Positions 7,320 to 15,752 of a DNA stretch of 64,000 nt are shown here, piece by piece (position 1 is the first letter of the stretch; the number at the start of each line of letters is the position of its first letter). The stretch is from Rhodopseudomonas palustris (GTDB lineage: Bacteria > Pseudomonadota > Alphaproteobacteria > Rhizobiales > Xanthobacteraceae), in the NCBI RefSeq assembly GCF_003591005.1, contig NZ_QYYD01000005.1, positions 124,001-188,000 on the forward strand. Direction: 5' to 3'. A program made the position numbers and the translations under genes. Below the pieces are notes generated by a model. That model did no database searches. It was not told where the DNA came from and was given only the letters and a program-made list of their open reading frames with translations.

Positions 7320-10300
7320 AGTACTCAGATCTCATTCAGTTCGAGCCAATTGAAACGGTCGTCCAGCTCCGGGAAGCGGACACCGCCGCAGATGCTCGTC
7401 GCTTGGTCGAAACATTCGTCATCTCCGACCGAATGGCGGACATGCTCGGCACGCTGGTGTTTCCACAACTGCAGTTCAACAAGCCAGCTGACAACAAAGG
7501 TCTTCTCGTTGTCGGCAATTACGGTACGGGTAAATCGCACCTCATGGCCGTAATTTCGGCCATCGCCGAGCATGCAGATCTCATCTCGTGCATAGCCAAT
7601 CCGACCGTCGCCAAAAAGGCAGCGGATATCGCTGGCCGGTTCCGTGTGATCCGCGCCGAGATCGGCTCCACCACGATGTCCCTGCGGGACATCGTGTGTT
7701 CGGTGCTAGAGGATGGTCTGGGCCGACTCGGGGTTACCTACGAATTTCCTTCCACCGAGGATCGACACGAGAACAAGTCTGCATTTGAGCAAATGATGGC
7801 GGCGTTTCAGGCAAAGCACCCTGATCGCGGTCTGGTCCTCGTTCTCGACGAGCTTCTCGATTATCTGCGCTCGCGCGCGGACCAAGCCCTGAGCCTTGAT
7901 CTTTCATTCCTTCGGGAGCTTGGCGAGGTCTGCAAAGGCTCCCGCTTCCGCTTCACCGCGGGCGTTCAGGAAAGCCTTTTTGACAATCCACGTTTTCAGT
8001 TTGTCGCCGATACCCTTCGTCGCGTGAAGGACCGATTCGAACAGGTCCGCATTGCGCGTGACGATGTTGCCTTTGTCGTTGCCGAAAGAATCCTAAAGAA
8101 AGACGCCAAGCAGCAAGCGCTGATCCGTGAACACCTGAAGCAGTTTTCGCCGCTCTATGGTTCGATGAACGAACGCATGGAGGAGTTCGTCCGCCTCTTC
8201 CCTATACACCCGGCCTATCTCGACACGTTCGAACGGGTATACGTGGCCGAAAAGCGCGAGGTTCTGAAGACGCTCAGCGCCGCAATTCGCCGCATCATCG
8301 ATCAGGAAGTTCCGCGAGATGATACCGGACTGATTGCTTACGATTCTTACTGGAGCGTGTTGCGCGATAACCCATCATTCCGCTCTGATCCGGCCATCAA
8401 AGAGGTCATCGATCGCAGCGGTGTTCTCGACGCGCGCGTTCAGCAGGCATTCACCCGTCCGCAGTACAAGCCCGCTGCGATCCGGATCGTGCACGCGCTC
8501 TCCGTCCACCGGCTGACGACGTCGGACATCTATGCGCCGATTGGTGCGACAGCGGAGGAACTGAGAGACGACCTCTGTCTCATGCTGCCCGTTCCCGAAA
8601 AGGATGCCGGCTTTCTCCGCACGCTTGTCGAGACTGTTCTGAAGGAATTGCTGCGCACCGTAAGCGGCCAGTTTCTCAGCTTCAATAAGGAGAACGGCCA
8701 GTACTTCCTCGATCTGAAGAAGGATGTCGATTTCGATTCCCTCATCGAGAAGCGAGCTGAGACCCTCAGTGATGCGCAGTTGGATCGCTACTATTTCGAT
8801 GCCCTTCGGCGCGTGGTTCTCGAAGACCCGGATGCGGCGCCATACGTGACCGGCTACCGCATTTGGGAACATGAAATCGAGTGGCGGGAACGGCATGCGG
8901 GTCGAAGCGGTTACCTGTTCTTCGGTGCCCCGAATGAGCGCTCCACCGCGCAGCCCGTGCGCGACTTTTATCTCTATTTCTTGCAGCGATTCGACGCGCC
9001 CTATTTCAAGGACGAAAAGAAGCCGGACGAAGTGTTCTTCAAGCTGAAGGACAGCGATGATGCGTTCGACCGTGTACTTCGCCTTTATGCTGGTGCGCGA
9101 GAGCAGTCTGCAGCCGCATCGGGCAGTAACAAGAAGATTTATGAGGACAAGGCCGGGGACCATCTCCGAACTCTCACCTCCTGGCTGCGCGAGCACATGC
9201 CAACAGCCGTCGAGGTCGTGCATCAGGGGCGTTCGAAGACATTGCAGGAAGTCGTGCGCGGCAAGCTTCCGCCTAATGCGACGGTCAAGGACTACGTCAA
9301 CACTGCGGGCTCGGCTCTCCTGGCTCCTCACTTTTCCGATCGCAGCCCGGAATACCCGATCTTCAGCGTGCTGGTCACGCGACAGAACCGCGACCAGGCG
9401 GCGCAGGAGGCGCTGCGTTGGATTGCTGGGGGCGTGAAGAGCAAACAAGGGACGGCAATTCTCGACGCGCTGGAATTGTTGGACGGCGAGACGCTCAAGC
9501 CGCGCAATTCGCGCTACGCCAAGCATGTGCTCGACGCTTTGAGCCATAAGGGCCAGGGCCAAGTCCTCAATCGATCCGAGTTGGTCGGCTCTGAGGCTGG
9601 GGTCGATTACTGGACCAAGTTTCGCGTCGAACCGGAATTCCTGAGCGTGGTGCTGGCGGCGCTGGTGCACAGCGGCGACATCGTCCTGAGCCTCGCCGGC
9701 AGGAAGGTGGATGCCGCCGGCATCGACCAGTTTGCCAAAGTCGGCATCGCCGAGGTCACGGAGTTTAAGCACATCGATCGCCCACGCGATCTGCCGCTCG
9801 GGCCACTCCAGGATCTCTGTGATTTGCTCGACGTGCCGAAGGGGCTCATTGTCAATCCTGCGAACCGGGATGACGGTGTGGCCAAAATTCAGCAGCGCGC
9901 GGGGGAGCTTTTGGGACGGGTTGTCGCAGCCCAGGCACGCATTCCTGAGCTGATCTTCTGGAGCCGGCCCATTCTGTCCGAGCAGGAGCAGAAGGATTGG
10001 AAGGACCGGCTTGGCAGTTTAAAGGCGTTCCTCGAATCGCTGCAGCCGTTCAACACGTCCGGCAAACTGAAGAACTTTCCCTATGACTCCGCGGCGGTCC
10101 TCGGCCAGAAGCCGGCAATCGACCTCTCTCGTGAAGTCGACGACCTGGGCACGGTGCTTCAGCAGACCAGCCCGCTGACGTCCTATCTCGGCAAGGCGGA
10201 AGCGCTGCTCGATGCCAGCCATCCCTGGCAGGATGCCGTCCGCACCGCCCGTGCCGATCTCATGGCGAAGATCGCCAGCCCCAAGCAGCGCTCGGAAGCC

Positions 10301-11005
10301 GGTTTCAAACGGCTTTTGACTCAAACCCTGGGAGATTTGAAGACCAAGTATCAAGACGCCTATCTGGCAGCGCACGAGCGCGTCCGCTTGGGCGTAAACG
10401 ACGACAAGCGCAAGGCGAATCTCGCCAAAGATTCCCGCTTGGCCCAGATTCAGAAGATTGCCAATGTCGAGATGATGCCGACGCCGCAACTGCGGGATTT
10501 CGAGAACAGGCTGTTTGCGCTGAAAACCTGTTTCCAGCTGGGGCGTCCGGACCTCGACAGCGATCCTCTCTGCCCGCATTGCGGCTTCCGGCCGGCTGAG
10601 GAGCCGGCGGCAAGCGCCACTGCAAAGAAAGCGCTCGCCGATCTCGACGAGGCGCTGGATGCTCTCCTGCGCGGATGGACGGACACGCTACGCACCAATC
10701 TCGAAGACCCGACCGTGTCAGGCAATATCGAGCTGGTCACCGATCTCATTGGAAAGCGCGAGCTGCATGGCTTCCTGAAGAGCAAGGCGCTGCCAGATCC
10801 AGTCAGCCCGGCTTTCTTGAAGGCGCTGCAGGAGGTTCTCGGCGGCTTACAGCCGGTGAAGTTCGGCGGCGCCGATCTGCTAGCCGCACTTTCCGAAGGT
10901 GGGCTGCCGTGTACCGTCAGCGATCTGAAGGAGCGCTTCGACCGCTACATCGCCAACCTGACCAAGGGCAAAGATGCGTCCAAGGTCCGAATCATCATCG
11001 AATAG
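7316..11005 (+). CDS. brxC: BREX ATPase BrxC (PglY family)
   Basis: The 1229-residue protein has the large BrxC/PglY architecture. A Walker A motif GNYGTGKSH lies at residues 67-75, a Walker B-like LVLVLDELLDYLRS lies near 178, and a long helical region follows. A single CPHC knuckle lies near residue 1085. BrxC is an AAA+ protein that forms oligomers and is required for phage exclusion and for the BREX methylation complex. The full-length frame shows no interruption, so the gene appears functional. It is coupled to brxF by an ATGA overlap and followed 9 bases later by an additional ATPase gene not present in minimal type 3 sets. Confidence 0.9.
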   Translation: MKYSDLIQFEPIETVVQLREADTAADARRLVETFVISDRMADMLGTLVFPQLQFNKPADNKGLLVVGNYGTGKSHLMAVISAIAEHADLISCIANPTVAKKAADIAGRFRVIRAEIGSTTMSLRDIVCSVLEDGLGRLGVTYEFPSTEDRHENKSAFEQMMAAFQAKHPDRGLVLVLDELLDYLRSRADQALSLDLSFLRELGEVCKGSRFRFTAGVQESLFDNPRFQFVADTLRRVKDRFEQVRIARDDVAFVVAERILKKDAKQQALIREHLKQFSPLYGSMNERMEEFVRLFPIHPAYLDTFERVYVAEKREVLKTLSAAIRRIIDQEVPRDDTGLIAYDSYWSVLRDNPSFRSDPAIKEVIDRSGVLDARVQQAFTRPQYKPAAIRIVHALSVHRLTTSDIYAPIGATAEELRDDLCLMLPVPEKDAGFLRTLVETVLKELLRTVSGQFLSFNKENGQYFLDLKKDVDFDSLIEKRAETLSDAQLDRYYFDALRRVVLEDPDAAPYVTGYRIWEHEIEWRERHAGRSGYLFFGAPNERSTAQPVRDFYLYFLQRFDAPYFKDEKKPDEVFFKLKDSDDAFDRVLRLYAGAREQSAAASGSNKKIYEDKAGDHLRTLTSWLREHMPTAVEVVHQGRSKTLQEVVRGKLPPNATVKDYVNTAGSALLAPHFSDRSPEYPIFSVLVTRQNRDQAAQEALRWIAGGVKSKQGTAILDALELLDGETLKPRNSRYAKHVLDALSHKGQGQVLNRSELVGSEAGVDYWTKFRVEPEFLSVVLAALVHSGDIVLSLAGRKVDAAGIDQFAKVGIAEVTEFKHIDRPRDLPLGPLQDLCDLLDVPKGLIVNPANRDDGVAKIQQRAGELLGRVVAAQARIPELIFWSRPILSEQEQKDWKDRLGSLKAFLESLQPFNTSGKLKNFPYDSAAVLGQKPAIDLSREVDDLGTVLQQTSPLTSYLGKAEALLDASHPWQDAVRTARADLMAKIASPKQRSEAGFKRLLTQTLGDLKTKYQDAYLAAHERVRLGVNDDKRKANLAKDSRLAQIQKIANVEMMPTPQLRDFENRLFALKTCFQLGRPDLDSDPLCPHCGFRPAEEPAASATAKKALADLDEALDALLRGWTDTLRTNLEDPTVSGNIELVTDLIGKRELHGFLKSKALPDPVSPAFLKALQEVLGGLQPVKFGGADLLAALSEGGLPCTVSDLKERFDRYIANLTKGKDASKVRIIIE

Positions 11006-11014
11006 GTCGGACCC

Positions 11015-12925
11015 ATGGCCGCTGGAGTCACTGGACCAGTTTCTTCGGCCTTTCGGCGGGCATCCCTGATCTATCCGCAACCAGTGGCGATTGCTTGTGG
11101 GCGCGTCCTTCGTGCCAGGTCTCCTTCGGAACGCCTGGATGCCTGCCTGCGGGCCGGGGAGGTGCTGACCCGTTATATCGCGGCAGTTGCCCTTTCGTCC
11201 TTTGGCGCACGCGAAGGCGGCGATGGCCTCGACATCTCCGTGCTTGAAGGGAACTTGGCCTTTGGCCACTTCCTATCCACGGCTCAGCAGATAGCCAACA
11301 TCGAAGTGCCTCACCCTTTGGGACCTTATCTGGCCGCAGGGTTCAAGCCGAAGAAGGGCCAATTGACTGGAGTTACCTACGCGGCCCTGGAAGCGCTGTT
11401 GAACCTGAGAAACGAACTCGGTCACCAGCTCCAGACCATCAATGTCCCGAAAGCGCAGTCTCTTCTCAATGAACGCAAGCCCGATATGCAACTCGGCGAC
11501 GCCCTGAAAGGCGTTGATGGCTTGTTGATGCTGCCCTTGTTCGTAGTTGAAGAACAGCAGCTTGTGCAAAAGGTGATTCGAGCGCGTCGGCTCCTGCTGA
11601 TGGGAGAGTCCGCAGATCCGCCGCCGGACGAGATCGAGATCCTTGAGGGGGTCGAGGACCCCGGAGCGCCATACATCGCGGTCAACGCTATGTTGCTCAA
11701 GCTCCCGCCGATCCTGGTTTGGGAGCTAGTCCAGAAGCGCGCCAATACACGCCTCCTGTTTCTGGACAAGGTCGGGACAAATGCGAGCCGTTACAAGACT
11801 GTCGAAGGCGACGAAGTCGATGGTGCCGCGGAACGAGCTGCGGAAATCGCCGCGCTGTGCGCCGGAAAGAAACGACAAGCCGAACGTGTCGAACTTCGCG
11901 ATGGCCGCCACCTGGCACGCGAGTGGGGTGAGAGGCGTCGCCTGATCGAGGAAACCGGGGCGCGGGGTGAAGGGCTCATTCCCTGGGACCAGCTCAATCC
12001 AGATACAATCAACTGGTTTGTCAGCCGCCTAACCCCAAAGCCGGACGGCTCGCCGACCGAGATCATTTGTGAACGCTTGCTCGACGGGCGGACATCAATC
12101 AACGCCCACGAACGACGACAGCTTGTGCTTCTATTCGGCACGCCTGCGGCTGCGCGTGAGGAGCTTCGGCGCGATGTGATGGATCTCCAGGTCATCACCG
12201 ACCCGCAAAGACGATGGGACGACCGCCTGCTGATCGAGTACGCGAATCTCTTTGAAACACTGCGCCAAGCGATCGAGTTCCTGGCTCGAAATCTCCGCAC
12301 GACCGGCCTCAGCGTGGAAGGTCTGACGAGCACCACTGGTTCGCCGGACTACATCGCGATCCGCGAAGGGCTTGTGAACCAATTCATCCACCAGGACTAT
12401 GCGGATCAAACCACGTGCGCGCGGGTGATCATTCGACCGCACGAAACGGTTCTCTTCAACGCCGGTCATTCACTTGTGGATGTTGCTCGCCTGGAAGACG
12501 GTGGCAGCAGTCAGGCGCGCAATCCTCTGGTGGCAAGGGCGGTTCGATTAGTGGGCTTTGCCGAGATCGCGGGTTCCGGCTTGCGTCTGCTGCACAGCGC
12601 TTGGCGTGGCGCCCACCGTCCGCTTCCCCAAATCCTATCGAACCGCGAGGCGAACAATTTCACCCTGACCCTTGATTGGCGGCCCCTTGCTGAACCGCAC
12701 GACGAATTGTGGCACCGTCTAGGTGTGAGGCTGTCTCTTAGCCAGGCAGAAATTCTCAGGCTCGTAAAATTGCAGCCAGATGCAACGCTTGAAGCGTTGA
12801 CCGAGGCCAGCGGCATGAAGGCTGACGCTGTGCTGGCCGACCTTGAATATCTTGAACTGCAAAAACTGCTGGAATGTCGCGGCGGACAATATGCAGTAGC
12901 AGAACACCTGCGAGAGATCATATGA
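11015..12925 (+). CDS. BREX-embedded ATP-binding protein with RecG-C-terminal-like/AlbA-type ATPase domain
   Basis: The protein has 636 residues. The N-terminal half is a helical region of unknown type. The central and C-terminal part (about 430-540) carries IREGLVNQFIHQDYAD and a GSGLRLLHSAW segment, the pattern of the GHKL-like ATP-binding domain found at the C-terminus of RecG-like/AlbA-associated transcriptional regulators. A winged-helix-like tail (about 570-636) completes it. The gene sits between brxC and the methyltransferase, 9 bases after brxC and overlapping the methyltransferase start by ATGA. It is therefore part of the operon. It may be a regulator or an additional effector; no helicase domain is seen. 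Confidence 0.7.
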   Translation: MAAGVTGPVSSAFRRASLIYPQPVAIACGRVLRARSPSERLDACLRAGEVLTRYIAAVALSSFGAREGGDGLDISVLEGNLAFGHFLSTAQQIANIEVPHPLGPYLAAGFKPKKGQLTGVTYAALEALLNLRNELGHQLQTINVPKAQSLLNERKPDMQLGDALKGVDGLLMLPLFVVEEQQLVQKVIRARRLLLMGESADPPPDEIEILEGVEDPGAPYIAVNAMLLKLPPILVWELVQKRANTRLLFLDKVGTNASRYKTVEGDEVDGAAERAAEIAALCAGKKRQAERVELRDGRHLAREWGERRRLIEETGARGEGLIPWDQLNPDTINWFVSRLTPKPDGSPTEIICERLLDGRTSINAHERRQLVLLFGTPAAAREELRRDVMDLQVITDPQRRWDDRLLIEYANLFETLRQAIEFLARNLRTTGLSVEGLTSTTGSPDYIAIREGLVNQFIHQDYADQTTCARVIIRPHETVLFNAGHSLVDVARLEDGGSSQARNPLVARAVRLVGFAEIAGSGLRLLHSAWRGAHRPLPQILSNREANNFTLTLDWRPLAEPHDELWHRLGVRLSLSQAEILRLVKLQPDATLEALTEASGMKADAVLADLEYLELQKLLECRGGQYAVAEHLREII

Positions 12926-15744
12926 AACGACGATCCAAAGGGAATGGTGACCTCTTTATCGAGCCGTCAGGCCAACTGCGCCTAGTCGACAAGTCTGCGG
13001 AGCAGCAGGCGCTGGAAAAGGGCAAGGTCGAATGCCTTGGGATGACGTTCGACAGCGAAGATGCACGCCGGATCTACTTTACGGACCGGCTACGGGAGAA
13101 ACTCGCTGATCCTGAGTTTCGCAAAACTCCGGGTTTCCCGAAGGGAACCGACGACGATATCATCCGCATGTCCGATCCACCTTGGTACACGGCGTGCCCC
13201 AATCCCTTTCTTGCCGACTTCGTGCGCGTGTACGGCAAGCCGTACAATCCGGAGGAACGCTATGAGCGTGATCCGTTCGCGGTAGACACGAGCGTCGGGA
13301 AGTCCGATGCACTGTACAAAGCTCATGGCTACCACACGAAGGTCCCGCACCTCGCGATTGTCCCGTCGATCCTCCATTACACAGAGCCGGGCGATATTGT
13401 GCTCGATGGCTTCGCAGGCTCGGGCATGACGGGCGTTGCCGCGCAATGGTGCGGCTCGGCGCCGGCGGAGTATCGCAAACAGCTTGAAGCGGAGTGGTCG
13501 AAACAGAGTTTGCCGAAACCGAAATGGGGCGCACGCCGAGCGATCCAGAATGATCTCGGGCCTGCAGCGACCTTTATCGCATCAAACTACACTATGCCCT
13601 TCGATGTGTCGGCCTTTTCCAGGGTCGCTCATGGTATTTTGGCCGAGGTTCAGAAAGAATTCGGCTGGATGTACGAGACGCTTCACACCGATGGCAAGAC
13701 AAAAGGACGCATAAATTACACGGTCTGGAGCGAGGTTTTTTCCTGTCCGGACTGCGCCGGCGAGGTGAACTTCGTGGAAGAGGCTCTCGATCCCTCTACG
13801 AAGCGTGTCAAAGATCGATTTCCTTGCCCGCACTGCAATTCAGAGATGACAAAGAGCCGCTTAGAAAAACTTTATGAGAGTCGGGTCGATTCTGTCATCG
13901 GAACGACAATCAAGGAACCAAAGCGCCGGGTAGTCTTGATCGACTATTCCGTTGGCAGTGCCAGGTACGAAAAGGCCCCCACAACCGCTGATGCGGAAGT
14001 GCTCGATAGAATCGCGGCTTTAGCACTGCCGCCAGAGGTGCCAACGCACATCCTGCCTTACATGCACATGACCCACGAGCGCGCCCGCCTGGATTCTGCT
14101 GGTGTCACTCACGTGCATCATTTCTTCATGCCGCGTGCTGCGCAAGCCCTTGCGTCTCTTTGGCGTCACGCCAGCGCCGAACGGGATCGCCGTCTTCGGT
14201 CGATGCTCCTCTTCTTTGTTGAGCAAGCCATCTGGGGCATGTCACTGCTTGCCCGATATGCTCCAACACACTTCTCACAGGTCAACCAGTATCTGAATGG
14301 TGTCTATTATATAGGCTCGCAAATCGTTGAGGTTTCTCCGTGGTACATCTTAGATGGCAAGGCAAAACGGCTTGGAACAACTTTTTCGAGTCTTCGCAAT
14401 CGACAGTATTCTGTAACTACGCAGACCGGCACCTGCGCTGCAATTCCACTTCAAGGCAACTCCATTGATTATATCTTCACAGATCCACCGTTTGGCGAAA
14501 ATATATATTACGCGGATCTAAACTACCTGGTTGAGTCATGGCATCGCGTTATTACGGAGGCAGAACCAGAAGCGATAGTCGACAAAGCAAGAAAGAAAGG
14601 TGTTCTCGACTATCAAGCGCTGATGCGCGTTTGCTTTGAGGAGTATAGTCGCGTCCTGAAGCCAGGGCGCTGGATGACGGTTGTCTTCAGCAACTCATCA
14701 AATGCAGTCTGGAGAGCGATACAGGAAGCCCTTGGGACGGCAGGTTTCGTGGTTGCTGACGTTAGGACGCTCGACAAGCAGCAAGGCTCCTACCGCCAAG
14801 TAACGAGCACTGCGGTCAAACAGGACTTGGTCATCTCCGCCTACAAGCCGACGGAAGCTTTGGCTGAGCGCTTTATGCTCGGGACGTCGTCACCAGATAA
14901 CGCTTGGGCCTTCGTGACCGAGCATCTCAGCCACGTGCCCGTATTTTTCAGCGTGGAAGGCGTCGCTGATGTGATCGCTGAACGCACCGCGCAGGTGCTT
15001 CACGATCGCATGGTCGCCTTCCATGTCCAGCGCCAAATCTCGGTACCACTTTCGACCGCTGAATTTCTTGGGGGCATTCACCAGCGTTATCCTGAGCGTG
15101 ACGGCATGTACTTCTTACCGACGCAGGTCGCCGAGTATGATCGTAAGCGAAACAAGGCCGCCGAGCTCCGCCAACTGAACCTCTTTGTCATCGATGAGGC
15201 GAGCGCCATTCAATGGGTGCGCCGCGAACTTCAGAACAAGCCGCGCAGCTTCCAGGATCTCCAGCCCACGTTCATGCGCGAAATCCAAAACTGGGCAAAG
15301 CACGAGCAGACCGTCGAGCTCAAAGAAATCCTCCGACAGAACTGCATCCACTACGATGGCAGTGGACCGGTTCCGAGCCAAATCCATTCTTACCTATCCA
15401 CGAACTTTAAAGAGCTTCGCAATCTTGCCAAGGATGATTCCGTCTTGATCGCGAAGGCGATGGACCGCTGGTACGTGCCTGATCCGGGTAAGCAAGGTGA
15501 TTTGGAAAAGCTCCGCGAAAGAGCGCTGTTGACTGAATTCGAAACTTACAAGCAGGCAAAGGAACGCAAGCTGAAACTGTTTCGTACCGAAGCGGTGCGC
15601 GTCGGCTTCAAGGCCGCCTACGACGGTCAGGACTACAAGACCATCGTCAGCGTCGCGGCCAAGCTGCCTGAGAATGTCCTGCAAGAGGATGAGACGCTGT
15701 TGATGTATTACGACGTCGCGAGTATGCGCCTCGGTGACGAGTGA
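12922..15744 (+). CDS. pglX: BREX-3 DNA adenine methyltransferase (PglX-type)
   Basis: The 940-residue protein starts at ATG 12922, which overlaps the preceding stop. Motif I is LDGFAGSGMTG (about 160-170), the S-adenosylmethionine-binding loop. Motif IV is DPPFGEN near 520, the catalytic loop of amino-methyltransferases. Between them are two CxxC knuckles (CPDC near 275 and CPHC near 301), a probable zinc ribbon. A long C-terminal part (about 650-940) probably recognises the target sequence. In BREX the methylase marks host DNA at a short non-palindromic site so that unmarked phage DNA is excluded. In type 3 systems this gene (pglXI) comes before brxHII, as here. Confidence 0.85.
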   Translation: MKRRSKGNGDLFIEPSGQLRLVDKSAEQQALEKGKVECLGMTFDSEDARRIYFTDRLREKLADPEFRKTPGFPKGTDDDIIRMSDPPWYTACPNPFLADFVRVYGKPYNPEERYERDPFAVDTSVGKSDALYKAHGYHTKVPHLAIVPSILHYTEPGDIVLDGFAGSGMTGVAAQWCGSAPAEYRKQLEAEWSKQSLPKPKWGARRAIQNDLGPAATFIASNYTMPFDVSAFSRVAHGILAEVQKEFGWMYETLHTDGKTKGRINYTVWSEVFSCPDCAGEVNFVEEALDPSTKRVKDRFPCPHCNSEMTKSRLEKLYESRVDSVIGTTIKEPKRRVVLIDYSVGSARYEKAPTTADAEVLDRIAALALPPEVPTHILPYMHMTHERARLDSAGVTHVHHFFMPRAAQALASLWRHASAERDRRLRSMLLFFVEQAIWGMSLLARYAPTHFSQVNQYLNGVYYIGSQIVEVSPWYILDGKAKRLGTTFSSLRNRQYSVTTQTGTCAAIPLQGNSIDYIFTDPPFGENIYYADLNYLVESWHRVITEAEPEAIVDKARKKGVLDYQALMRVCFEEYSRVLKPGRWMTVVFSNSSNAVWRAIQEALGTAGFVVADVRTLDKQQGSYRQVTSTAVKQDLVISAYKPTEALAERFMLGTSSPDNAWAFVTEHLSHVPVFFSVEGVADVIAERTAQVLHDRMVAFHVQRQISVPLSTAEFLGGIHQRYPERDGMYFLPTQVAEYDRKRNKAAELRQLNLFVIDEASAIQWVRRELQNKPRSFQDLQPTFMREIQNWAKHEQTVELKEILRQNCIHYDGSGPVPSQIHSYLSTNFKELRNLAKDDSVLIAKAMDRWYVPDPGKQGDLEKLRERALLTEFETYKQAKERKLKLFRTEAVRVGFKAAYDGQDYKTIVSVAAKLPENVLQEDETLLMYYDVASMRLGDE

Positions 15745-15752
15745 GGTGATGC

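Noticed and set aside
8375-9772. 465-codon minus-strand frame inside brxC
   Set aside because: Antisense to the intact brxC frame with no ribosome site or family motif.
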